From assembly GCA_947466005.1 (NCBI GenBank), contig CANIBV010000032.1, positions 1-13,563 on the forward strand: DNA of 13,563 bases, read 5' to 3'. Position 1 is the first letter of the stretch, and the number at the start of each line of letters is the position of its first letter. The position numbers and the translations under genes are program-made. A model generated the notes under the pieces. The model was not told the DNA's origin. It did no database searches and saw nothing but the letters and a program-made list of their open reading frames with translations. This stretch comes from Spartobacteria bacterium. GTDB taxonomy: Bacteria > Verrucomicrobiota > Verrucomicrobiia > Chthoniobacterales > UBA6821. Shown one piece after another: positions 6,332 to 12,819 of this stretch.

Positions 6332-7669
6332 TTAAACAGTCAGATTTAACTTTCGATCGAGGATCTCTCCCAGGCGCTCCTTCAGGAAATCATTGTCAAG
6401 GCGCTCTAGGACGGTCCCGAAGAAGCCCCTCACGATGAGCTGGGCCGCCTGCTTGGGCGCGATCCCGCGGGCCATCATGTAGAAGAGTTCGTCTTCGTTG
6501 AGTTCTCCGGAGGTCGCGCCGTGGGTGCATCTCACGTTGTCGGCCAGGATCTCAAGGCCGGGCATGGAGTTAGCCTCGGCCTCGTCGCTGAGCATGAGGT
6601 TGCGCACCTTCTGGTACGCATCGGTCTCGTGGGCGGCTTCCTCGACCTTGATCAGGCCCGCAAAGATCGTCTTCGAGGAATCGGCCAGGGCATTGTGGTA
6701 GAGCAGATCGCTCGTGGCACGCGGTGAAAAATGATCCTGGAACGTGCGCTGGTCGATCTCACGCGAGCCACTAGCCGGATTGATCGAGAGCATGACGCTG
6801 CGCGATCCCTCACCCAGCAGGTGACTGTCGCTCTCTCCCCGGATGTAGGAGCCGCCGAAGTTCATCTGCAGGGCCGTAGAGATAGCATCCCTCTCCACCT
6901 CTGTGGTGTTGAGGTGAAAGGCCGTGGCCTTGTCACTCCATTCCTGGACTCCGATGTACGAAAGAAGCGCGCCCTGCCCCAGTGTCAGGTCATTCACGGC
7001 GAGAGCGAGCGAGCGTTCGTCGCGTGAGGAGACGAAGCGGTCGATGACGGTGGCGGAGGCCCCCTCGCCCAGCACGATCAGCGTGTGGGGGAGGATCGTG
7101 GCATTCTCTCCCTCCACCCAGTGCCAGATTTCGATGGGACGCTCGATCACAACACCCTTCGGGACATGGACGAAGGCGCCGCTGCGGAGGCGGGCACGGT
7201 GGAGTGCGGCGAACTTCTTGGAACCAAGGCGCACCTCAGTGGACATGAAGTGTTTCCGGAACAGCTCCTCGTGCTCCGTGGCTGCCTGCTCCAGCGGAAG
7301 CAGGAGTACCCCCGCGGGAAGGCCTGCCACTTCGCGATGGATGAGGGCATCATTGGCAAACACCAGCTTGGCCGCGAGGTCGGCAAGTCCCGAGGAACGA
7401 GCGATCAAGACGGCCTTGTCCTCGACTGGCTTTGCAGGCTGGAACTCGGATAGATCGAGCGCCTTCAGGTTGGCGAAACGCCATGGTTCGTCATTGCGCT
7501 TGGGCATCGGCAGAGACTCATAGAGATCCCACGCCTTCTGCTGGTCGTGGCGGAACCATTCGGGCCACGGCGAGGAGTGTGACTCATCAAGTGAATCAAG
7601 AGGGAGAACGGTGATCCCCTGGGCCGGGAGTTCCCGGACACGGATTTCGGAAGTAGCGCTGAGCGTCAT
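6332..7669 (-). CDS. sufD: Fe-S cluster assembly protein SufD
   Basis: 445 residues. SufD pairs with SufB in the cytoplasmic SufBC2D scaffold that builds Fe-S clusters. The N-terminal helical part has LPMPKRNDEPWRFANL (53-68), a SufD mark, and then the beta-helix core with FVHVPKGVVIERPIEI. The C-terminal core has EANSMPGLEIL and CTHGATSG (381-388), whose His383 corresponds to the essential E. coli SufD H360 as I recall it. The frame stays open 111 codons further upstream, but that stretch is out of frame inside sufB and reads as Arg-rich nonsense. The ATG at 7669 gives MTLSATSEIR and a normal length. No Shine-Dalgarno; the 56-base gap to sufB contains a doubled TGATTCT heptamer (7684-7697). 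It is the last gene of the operon: no sufS or sufE follows. Confidence 0.96.
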   Translation of the reverse strand: MTLSATSEIRVRELPAQGITVLPLDSLDESHSSPWPEWFRHDQQKAWDLYESLPMPKRNDEPWRFANLKALDLSEFQPAKPVEDKAVLIARSSGLADLAAKLVFANDALIHREVAGLPAGVLLLPLEQAATEHEELFRKHFMSTEVRLGSKKFAALHRARLRSGAFVHVPKGVVIERPIEIWHWVEGENATILPHTLIVLGEGASATVIDRFVSSRDERSLALAVNDLTLGQGALLSYIGVQEWSDKATAFHLNTTEVERDAISTALQMNFGGSYIRGESDSHLLGEGSRSVMLSINPASGSREIDQRTFQDHFSPRATSDLLYHNALADSSKTIFAGLIKVEEAAHETDAYQKVRNLMLSDEAEANSMPGLEILADNVRCTHGATSGELNEDELFYMMARGIAPKQAAQLIVRGFFGTVLERLDNDFLKERLGEILDRKLNLTV

Positions 7670-7725
7670 GAAAATAGGGTGTGTGATTCTTGATTCTTTG
7701 GGCGATGCGTCGGGCGGTCTCCTGA

Positions 7726-9138
7726 TCAACCGACCGAGCCTTCCATCTCGAGGTCGATGAGGCGCTTCAACTCGACGGAGTACTCCATCGGGAACTGCTG
7801 CACGAGATCGTTGACGAAACCATTCACAGCGAGACTCATCGCCGCGGCCTCGCTGAGACCACGCTGCTGCATGTAGAAGATCTGCTCCGAGCTGATCTGG
7901 CTGACGCTCGCCTCGTGCTGCACGGCATTCCCCTGCCCTCGCACGCTGATGGCGGGATAGGTGTCGGTGCGGCTGTTGGTGTTGATCAACAGTGCGTCGC
8001 ACTCAGTGTTGTTCTTGCACCCCTTCAGGTGCTTCGGCACGTGCACCATGCCGCGGTAGGTGGAGCGGCCAGTGCCGAGGCTGATCGACTTGGAGATGAT
8101 GTTGCTCGTCGTGTTGTCGGCGGCGTGGATCATCTTGGCGCCCGTGTCCTGGTGCTGACCATCGCCGGAGAGGGCTATCGAGACGACTTCGCCTCGGGCT
8201 CCCTTGCCCTTCATGACGACGCCGGGGTACTTCATCGTAAGCCGGGAGCCGATGTTGCAGTCGATCCACTTGATCTCGGCATCCTCGTGCGCGAGACCGC
8301 GCTTGGTGACGAGGTTGAAGACGTTGGAGCTCCAGTTCTGGACCGTGATGTATTGGATCTTGGCTCCCTTGAGCGCGACTAACTCGACCACGGCGCTGTG
8401 AAGCGTGGCCGTCTCAAACTTCGGGGCCGTGCAGCCCTCCATGTAGGTGAGTTCGGCCCCCTCGTCGGCGATGATGAGCGTGCGCTCGAACTGTCCGAAG
8501 TTCTGCGCGTTGATGCGGAAGTACGCCTGGAGCGGGTGCTTCACCTTCACGCCGGGCGGGACATAGATGAAGCTGCCGCCGCTGAAGACAGCGCTGTTCA
8601 GCGCGGAGAACTTGTTGTCACCGCTCGGGATGACCTTTCCGAACCACTTCTTGAAGATCTCGGGGTGCTCCTTGAGACCATCTGTGCTGCCGACAAAGAT
8701 GACCCCCTGCTCGCCGACCGCGGCCTTAATGTTGGAGTAGGCCGCCTCGCTGTCGAACTGGGCCTCCACGCCGGAAAGGAACTTGCGCTCCTGCTCGGGG
8801 ATGCCGAGACGCTCGAAGGTCTTCTTGATGTCGTCGGGAACCTCGTCCCACGAGCGCTTGGGGACCTGTCCCTGCGAAAGATAGTAGCGGATGTTCTCGA
8901 AGACGATGTTCTCCAGATCCTTGGTCGCCCAGTTGGTCGGCATCGGCTTCTCGAGGAACTTGCGGTAGCCCTCCTTGCGGAAGGCACGGACCCAATCGGG
9001 ATCCTTCTTCACGTCGCTGATGTAGTCGATGGTCGCCTCGCTCAGGCCGACGCCCGCGTCGTAGGCGTAGTCCATCTCGTAGCGGAAATCACCGATGGAA
9101 CGGTCGATGTCGATGTCTGGCTTGGTATCGGTGCTCAT
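7726..9138 (-). CDS. sufB: Fe-S cluster assembly protein SufB
   Basis: 470 residues, the main scaffold subunit of SufBC2D. Typical SufB stretches are present: FLEKPMPTNWATKDLENIVF (61-80), YVPPGVKVKHPLQAYFRIN (192-210), YMEGCTAPKF (232-241, C236 equivalent to E. coli C254), WIDCNIGSRLTMKYPGV (291-307) and QHEASVSQISSEQIFYMQQR (407-426), including the conserved His-Glu pair. At the place of the E. coli C405 sulfur acceptor (nine residues after C380) there is Ser389, as I believe in many non-enterobacterial SufB proteins. Start ATG at 9138; there is no Shine-Dalgarno. It follows sufC after a 77-base spacer filled with TTAGGCTG-type repeats, and precedes sufD by 56 bases, so all are probably one transcript. 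Confidence 0.97.
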   Translation of the reverse strand: MSTDTKPDIDIDRSIGDFRYEMDYAYDAGVGLSEATIDYISDVKKDPDWVRAFRKEGYRKFLEKPMPTNWATKDLENIVFENIRYYLSQGQVPKRSWDEVPDDIKKTFERLGIPEQERKFLSGVEAQFDSEAAYSNIKAAVGEQGVIFVGSTDGLKEHPEIFKKWFGKVIPSGDNKFSALNSAVFSGGSFIYVPPGVKVKHPLQAYFRINAQNFGQFERTLIIADEGAELTYMEGCTAPKFETATLHSAVVELVALKGAKIQYITVQNWSSNVFNLVTKRGLAHEDAEIKWIDCNIGSRLTMKYPGVVMKGKGARGEVVSIALSGDGQHQDTGAKMIHAADNTTSNIISKSISLGTGRSTYRGMVHVPKHLKGCKNNTECDALLINTNSRTDTYPAISVRGQGNAVQHEASVSQISSEQIFYMQQRGLSEAAAMSLAVNGFVNDLVQQFPMEYSVELKRLIDLEMEGSVG

Positions 9139-9150
9139 GGAAAAGGTAGG

Positions 9151-9226
9151 TTAGGCTGAAGTCTGTTAGACTTTTAGGTTCTGAGTCTTTGTTCCGTTAG
9201 GTACTGGCTAACAGTCTAGACTGCTA
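9151..9226. repeat. TTAGGCTG/TTAGACTT repeat in the sufC-sufB spacer, overlapping the sufC stop codon
   Basis: Reading the plus strand: TTAGGCTG, AAGTCTG, TTAGACTT, TTAGGTTC, TGAGTCTT, then CGTTAGG and GGCTAACAG, ending in CAGTCTAGACTG (9212-9223), a perfect 12-base palindrome. AAGTCT-GTT-AGACTT (9159-9173) is a 6-bp hairpin. On the sufC sense strand the stop TAG is the centre of the palindrome. The repeat lies inside the operon, so it is transcribed and could influence sufB translation or mRNA processing. Confidence 0.65.
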
Positions 9227-10001
9227 ATGCCCTTTCAGTGGCCTTGGCGCCGTGCTCCTTCTCGACCCAGTCGTAACCCTCGGCTTCCAGTTTGAGAGCG
9301 AGATCCTTGTCACCGCTCAGGATGATGCGGCCCTCGGACATGACATGGACCTTGTCAGGAACGATGTAGTCGAGGAGGCGCTGGTAGTGGGTGATGACAA
9401 GCATGCCTATGTTCGGACCGCGGAGAGCGTTCACGCCCGCGGAGACAATCTTGAGCGCGTCGATATCGAGTCCGCTGTCGGTCTCGTCGAGCACCGCGTA
9501 GGAGGGCTCGAGCATCGCCATCTGGAGGATCTCGCAGCGCTTCTTCTCACCGCCGGAGAAGCCTTCGTTCACCGAGCGGGAGGTGAAGTTGCGGGGCACG
9601 CTCAGGGCGTCCATCTTGGCATAGAGCTTGGCGTAGTAGTCGGTGGCCTCGAGCTCCTCACCCTCCGGCAGACGGGCCTGAAGGGCCGCGCGGATGAAGT
9701 TGGCGATGGTTACACCGGGGATCTCCATCGGGTACTGGAAGGCCAGAAAGAGGCCGAGACGAGCGCGGACATCTGGCTCCAGGCCCAGGATGCTCTGACC
9801 ATCCAGCAGAACGTCGCCAGAGGTGACGGTGTAGTCGGGGTGACCCGCCATGATCTTGGCGAGGGTGCTCTTGCCGGCACCGTTCTTGCCCATGATGGCA
9901 TGGACTTGACCCTTGGGGATCTCAAGGCTGAGTCCCTTGAGGATCGGCTTGTCACCGATGGAGGCATGCAGGTCGCGGATGGAGAGAGAATGGGTGGTCA
10001 T
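9216..10001 (-). CDS. sufC: Fe-S cluster assembly ATPase SufC
   Basis: 261 residues, the ABC-type ATPase that powers shape changes of the SufB-SufD scaffold; it is soluble, not a transporter. The motifs are complete and in order: Walker A GKNGAGKST (38-46), Q-loop LAFQYPMEIPGV (86-97), signature FSGGEKKRCEILQM (148-161), Walker B YAVLDETDSGLDIDALK (168-184) and the H-loop H205 in LVITHYQRLLDYI. The SGGEKKR and ETDSGLDIDAL wording is specific to SufC among ABC proteins. The ATG at 10001 is only 5 bases after the Fur-family stop codon, so the two are co-transcribed. No Shine-Dalgarno. The gene ends GCAGTC-TAG within a palindromic repeat. Confidence 0.97.
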   Translation of the reverse strand: MTTHSLSIRDLHASIGDKPILKGLSLEIPKGQVHAIMGKNGAGKSTLAKIMAGHPDYTVTSGDVLLDGQSILGLEPDVRARLGLFLAFQYPMEIPGVTIANFIRAALQARLPEGEELEATDYYAKLYAKMDALSVPRNFTSRSVNEGFSGGEKKRCEILQMAMLEPSYAVLDETDSGLDIDALKIVSAGVNALRGPNIGMLVITHYQRLLDYIVPDKVHVMSEGRIILSGDKDLALKLEAEGYDWVEKEHGAKATERALAV

Positions 10002-10006
10002 GATCG

Positions 10007-10519
10007 TTACTTGGTTGATGGTTTGATTTTTGAATATTGGGAGAGTTTTTCGGGTGGAGCGCTATGCGGAGAATGGGTGACGCAGTCAGCACAGAGTCCG
10101 CGCAGCGAGACATCGTGCTGGGTGACCAGGAATCCGGAGGGGAGTTTCCAACCCTGGTGCTCACGGGACTCGGAGAATTCGATATCGGAGATGTGGCCGC
10201 ACTCCGTGCAGTGGAAGTGACCATGCTCCCGGAGATTCGCGCAGAATCGGGTAGGCTCCCGGTCGACGTGGACGGCCTTCACCAGACCATTGCCCACCAT
10301 CGTCTCGAGGCAGTTATAGACAGTGGCCAGGGAGATCGAAGGCATCCGCTTCTGGGCACGAATGAAGACCTCCGTCGCCGTGGGGTGATCCCGCTTCGTC
10401 ATCAGCACCTCGTAAACCTGACGACGCTGAGGGGTGAGTCTGAACCCACCCTGCACCATTGCGGATGCATAGGGACCCATCGCGCTCTCACGTACAGGAA
10501 TGGCGGAGTTTTTCTTCAT
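10007..10519 (-). CDS. Fur-family metalloregulator leading the suf operon
   Basis: 170 residues. Fur-family proteins are dimeric winged-helix repressors that respond to iron, peroxide, zinc or heme. Visible parts: GFRLTPQRRQVYEVL (25-39), DHPTATEVF (44-52), the recognition helix SLATVYNCLETMVGNGLV (63-80), REHGHFHCTECGHISDIE (97-114) with H99, H101, H103 and the first CxxC (104/107), and GLCADC (141-146) with the second CxxC (143/146). The structural Cys4 zinc site is complete. At the regulatory site, the Asp of the usual R-[YF]-D (PerR Asp85) is Cys93 (RFCAN). A 23-residue N-terminal extension and a Pro/Ser/Lys tail are unusual. The stop is 5 bases from sufC, so it is the first gene of the operon. 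It probably represses its own operon through the box at 10558. Fur, PerR or a cluster-sensing role cannot be separated by sequence. Confidence 0.93.
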   Translation of the reverse strand: MKKNSAIPVRESAMGPYASAMVQGGFRLTPQRRQVYEVLMTKRDHPTATEVFIRAQKRMPSISLATVYNCLETMVGNGLVKAVHVDREPTRFCANLREHGHFHCTECGHISDIEFSESREHQGWKLPSGFLVTQHDVSLRGLCADCVTHSPHSAPPEKLSQYSKIKPSTK

Positions 10520-10557
10520 CGGGTGGAGGGAAAACGTACCACCCAGAAACCCTCAAT

Positions 10558-10572
10558 CAAGAATTATTCTAA
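10558..10572 (-). promoter_or_regulatory. Fur/PerR-box-like operator upstream of the fur-suf operon
   Basis: On the sense strand the 15 bases read TTAGAATAATTCTTG, a 7-1-7 arrangement with a perfect AGAAT-A-ATTCT core. It matches 11 of the 14 fixed positions of the PerR box TTATAATnATTATAA. It lies 38 bases before the regulator's ATG. TAGAAT within it is a good -10 candidate, and TTGATT overlapping its downstream edge could be a -35 for TACGTT 16 bases on. Either way a bound dimer would cover the promoter. Confidence 0.55.
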
Positions 10573-10592
10573 ATTGGGGCCGGATGCCCAAA

Positions 10593-10626
10593 GACTGTTA
10601 GCGGTTTAGGCTGTAGGCTGTTAGGG
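10593..10626. repeat. Intergenic repeat, TTAGGCTG family (same type as at 5038)
   Basis: GACTGTTA, GCGGTTTA, GGCTGTA and GGCTGTTAGGG in a row. The GCGGTTTAGRCTG core and spacing match the copy at 5038-5069. It lies just upstream of the Fur-like promoter. Downstream at 10634-10646 is a separate 6-1-6 perfect dyad, ATCCGT-A-ACGGAT, of unknown role. Confidence 0.6.
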
Positions 10627-10683
10627 CAGAGGGATCCGTAACGGATGCGAAGGAACGGCCAGGCAAGCAATTCCTGATTTATT

Positions 10684-10705
10684 CCCTGCATCCCTGCATG
10701 CCTGC
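10684..10705. repeat. Short 8-base tandem repeat after vapC
   Basis: CCCTGCAT occurs twice in tandem, followed by the variant GCCTGC. It has the same short-period style as the other spacers but different words. It begins 14 bases after the vapC stop codon on the vapC sense strand, in the 199-base region between vapC and the Fur-family gene. Confidence 0.5.
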
Positions 10706-10718
10706 TTACCCACTGGAA

Positions 10719-11147
10719 TCAACGAGGAGCGCTTTTTTCAAAAGGATTGATAATCAGGATGCCGTCGTAGTCCTGACCATTACTGAAATCCTCCGAGATC
10801 AGCTCCTTTGCTCCGCAAGCGCGCGCGGCTGCCAGGATCATCGCGTCCCAGAGCGAAAGGTGCCACCGAGACTTCTCCGCCATCCCCGCATGGAGCAATG
10901 GCAGCGTATTCTCAACGATCGGCCACATGCTGAAATCCTGCACCACCGCATGGATCTCCTCCTTCGCTATGCCCTTGCGTTCCATGTTCACGTGCAGTTC
11001 CTGCAGGACCTGCACGCTGATGGCCGTCTCTCCCAAGGAACACCAACCCTCCTCAACGATCCCAAGGGCGACCGCCCGTTTGAGAGGAGCGTCTAGATCG
11101 TAGGCGTAGAGGAGGATATTCGTGTCGAGGAACCTAACGGCGTGCAT
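10719..11147 (-). CDS. vapC: PIN-domain ribonuclease toxin (VapC family)
   Basis: 142 residues, the usual size of a VapC toxin, an Mg-dependent RNase held inactive by its antitoxin. The acidic active-site residues are in place: D8 in RFLDTNILLYAYD, E50 in VLQELHVN, D101 in LSLWDAMILAAA, and E119/D120 in LISEDFSNGQ. The ending GILIINPF is typical of this PIN subgroup. An upstream in-frame ATG at 11165 would add six residues, but the ATG at 11147 is preceded by GGGAGG with a 6-base gap, the best ribosome site in the window, so I choose 11147. It overlaps the end of the antitoxin gene by 14 bases, implying translational coupling. Confidence 0.88.
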   Translation of the reverse strand: MHAVRFLDTNILLYAYDLDAPLKRAVALGIVEEGWCSLGETAISVQVLQELHVNMERKGIAKEEIHAVVQDFSMWPIVENTLPLLHAGMAEKSRWHLSLWDAMILAAARACGAKELISEDFSNGQDYDGILIINPFEKSAPR

Positions 11148-11358
11148 GGATCCCCTCCCGTGCAAGAGGCTTCATACCGAGATTCATACCCTTCCTGAGG
11201 CGGGCGATGGCTTGTTCCTGTCCCTGATGTTCCGCGGAAAGGCCAAGCACATGATCGAGACCCGAAAGAACGAGTTCCTTCAGAGTGGTGCGGCGTTGTG
11301 CTGCAACGATCTTGGCCCGATGCAGAATCTCGTCGGGAAAATCAATCGTGGTTTTCAT
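11134..11358 (-). CDS. vapB: Antitoxin of the VapB type (ribbon-helix-helix)
   Basis: 74 residues. The start MKTTIDFPDEILHRAKIVAA is a beta-strand followed by a helix, then RRTTLKELVLSGLDHVLGL, the ribbon-helix-helix DNA-binding fold. The C-terminal half (about 40-74, rich in Arg, Lys and Gly) would wrap the toxin. It is first in the pair, and the toxin gene overlaps its end. Such antitoxins bind their own promoter, with the toxin as co-repressor. A -10 box lies 6 bases before the ATG, so the mRNA is probably leaderless. Function is inferred from fold and partner. Confidence 0.85.
   Translation of the reverse strand: MKTTIDFPDEILHRAKIVAAQRRTTLKELVLSGLDHVLGLSAEHQGQEQAIARLRKGMNLGMKPLAREGIHARR
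11154..11159 (-). promoter_or_regulatory. Shine-Dalgarno site of vapC, inside vapB
   Basis: GGGAGG on the minus strand, six bases before the ATG at 11147. It decides the vapC start and is the only strong, well-spaced Shine-Dalgarno sequence I found in the window. Confidence 0.65.
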
Positions 11359-11364
11359 GCTTCC

Positions 11365-11392
11365 ATTATAAAGCAGTATGGCCGTAGAGCAA
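11365..11392 (-). promoter_or_regulatory. Probable vapBC promoter with dyad operator, leaderless layout
   Basis: On the minus strand: TTGCTC (11387-11392, 3/6), a 16-base spacer, then a perfect TATAAT (11365-11370), 6 bases before the vapB ATG. Between the two boxes is an imperfect dyad around GGCC: GC..TA.GGCC.TA..GC at 11373-11390, a candidate VapB operator. Confidence 0.5.
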
Positions 11393-11478
11393 TATCTCTT
11401 AGCTAATCCAGATGGCGGCCCCCACGGGAAACACCTCTTTCTGTCGTCGCCCCCTGTTGCCCATGGTACATAAACCGT

Positions 11479-12784
11479 GTGCAGTTTTCAGGACTTGGAA
11501 CACGTCTGGTGGGTCAATCCGGCATAAATGCCCTCATGGACGACCTGGGGCAGGCCTTGGCGGCTTTCCGCCGACCATGCCCCGCTGATGCTGGGGGGAG
11601 GCAATCCGGCCCACATCCCCGCGATGGAGAGAGTGTGGAAGGAAAGGATGAAGGAGATCATCTCCGATCCGGCGGTGCTGCGCCGCACCCTTGCCATCTA
11701 CGATCCTCCCCGGGGTAATCCGGGATGCCTTGAGGCATTGGCCGAACTGTTGCGGAGTGAATTCGGGTGGCCCGTCGGCCCCGAGAACATTGCGGTGACT
11801 CCGGGCGGTCAGACCGCCTTCTTCCTGCTCTTTAATCTCTTTGCGGGACGCTCAACGGGCGGCGCTGCAGATGATGGAGCTAATAGTGCAACGGGTGGCG
11901 TCAATGGACGGATCCTGTTTCCTCTCATGCCGGAATACATCGGCTATGCGGATCAGGGACTCACGCCGGATTCCTTCACCGCCCTCAAGCCCAACATCGA
12001 GATCACGGGGCCCCACCGGTTCAAATACCGAATCGACTTCGACCACCTCATCCATAATCCGAGCCTCCGAGCTCTCTGCGTCTCACGCCCCACCAACCCC
12101 AGCGGCAATGTCATCACGGATGATGAAATGAACCATCTGGCTAAATTTGCCGCCCAGCATGATCTCCCCCTGATCGTAGACAATGCCTACGGGTGGCCTT
12201 TTCCTGGAATCCTCTTCGAAGAGGGCTCAAAGAAGGTCTCCCCTCTCTGGACGGACCAGACGATCCACGTGATGAGCCTTTCCAAATTCGGCCTCCCGGG
12301 GACACGCACCGCCTTCGTCGTGGGACCGCCCGAAGTGGCCGCCGCCATTGCCTCGATGACGGCTATCACCGGTCTAGCCAATGGAAACTTCGGGCAAGCC
12401 ATCGCCGGACCTATGATCAAGAGCGGCGAGATCACGCGCCTCAGCAGGGATGTCGTCCGGCCCTACTACCTGGAGAAGAGGGATAAGGCCCTCGCCGCAA
12501 TCGATGAGTATTTCCCAGATGAGGCTCCCTACTTCGTTCACGAATGCGGAGGAGCCATGTTCCTCTGGCTCTGGATCAAGGATTCCAAGCGATCCTCCAA
12601 GGAAATTTACGAAGCACTCAAAAAACGGGGCGTGCTCGTCGTGCCCGGCGAATACTTCTTCTTCGGCTTACAGGACAAGGACTGGCCGCACCATCACGAG
12701 TGCCTCCGGATCTCCTTCGCCATGGACGACCACGACGTCCGAGAGGGCATCCGAATCATCGCGAACGAACTCTTCGGGAACTGA
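11479..12784 (+). CDS. avtA: Valine-pyruvate aminotransferase AvtA, interrupted by a +1 frameshift near the N-terminus
   Basis: A PLP-dependent transaminase exchanging amino groups between alanine/pyruvate and valine/2-oxoisovalerate. From 11590 on, the match to E. coli AvtA as I remember it is close: MLGGGNPAHIP, FFLLFNLFAGR, ILFPLMPEYIGYADQGL, VSRPTNPSGNVITDDEM, VDNAYGWPFPGI, MSLSKFGLPGTR (with the PLP lysine), GGAMFLWLWIKD and GVLVVPGEYFF. The family's first 23 residues are found upstream in another frame, starting at GTG 11479 (MQFSGLGTR, SGINALMDDLG), against E. coli MTFSLFGDK and SGITLLMEDL. One base too many, most simply in the C4 run at 11580-11583, separates the frames; removing it gives FRRPCPLMLGGGNP and 434 residues. 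An ATG at 11528 opens the downstream frame but yields an unrelated N-terminus. A Gly/Ala/Asn-rich insert follows LFAGR. Sequencing error or a real mutation cannot be told apart here. Confidence 0.88.
11580..11583 (+). other. Likely frameshift position in avtA (C4 run)
   Basis: Reading the first frame gives FRRPCPADAGG; reading the second gives APLMLGGGNP. Dropping one C from CCCC joins them as RRPCPLMLGGG, which lines up with RTPGAIMLGGG of E. coli AvtA. The G6 run at 11592-11597 is less likely, because the conserved Met-Leu before it is already in the second frame. Confidence 0.6.
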
Positions 12785-12819
12785 GAATTTTCCTGCAGAG
12801 CACGCGAGAGCAGCAATAT

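Noticed and set aside
7670..8002. A 111-codon upstream extension of sufD into sufB
   Set aside because: The extension is an out-of-frame reading of sufB (Arg/His/Gln-rich), while the ATG at 7669 gives a normal SufD start and length.
8398..9159. A 253-codon plus-strand open frame opposite sufB
   Set aside because: It lies wholly antisense to a well-conserved SufB sequence, is rich in Leu, Val, Asp and Glu as expected from the complementary frame of a G+C-rich gene, and matches no family I know.
9252..10220. A 322-codon plus-strand open frame opposite sufC and the Fur-family gene
   Set aside because: It spans two real genes on the other strand, and its sequence mirrors their codons; long antisense frames are expected at this base composition.
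10634..10646. ATCCGT-A-ACGGAT dyad as a terminator
   Set aside because: No loop and no T-run on either strand; it is noted only as a dyad of unknown role.
2981..10705. CRISPR array
   Set aside because: The spacer repeats are 7-8 bases long in direct tandem, with no 23-40 base repeats separated by unique spacers and no cas genes.
11147..11165. ATG 11165 as the vapC start
   Set aside because: It adds six residues not typical of VapC and lacks a ribosome site, while ATG 11147 has GGGAGG at good spacing.
11528..11589. ATG 11528 as the avtA start
   Set aside because: The residues it adds (MPSWTTWGRPWRLSADHA) do not match the family, whereas the frame from GTG 11479 does.
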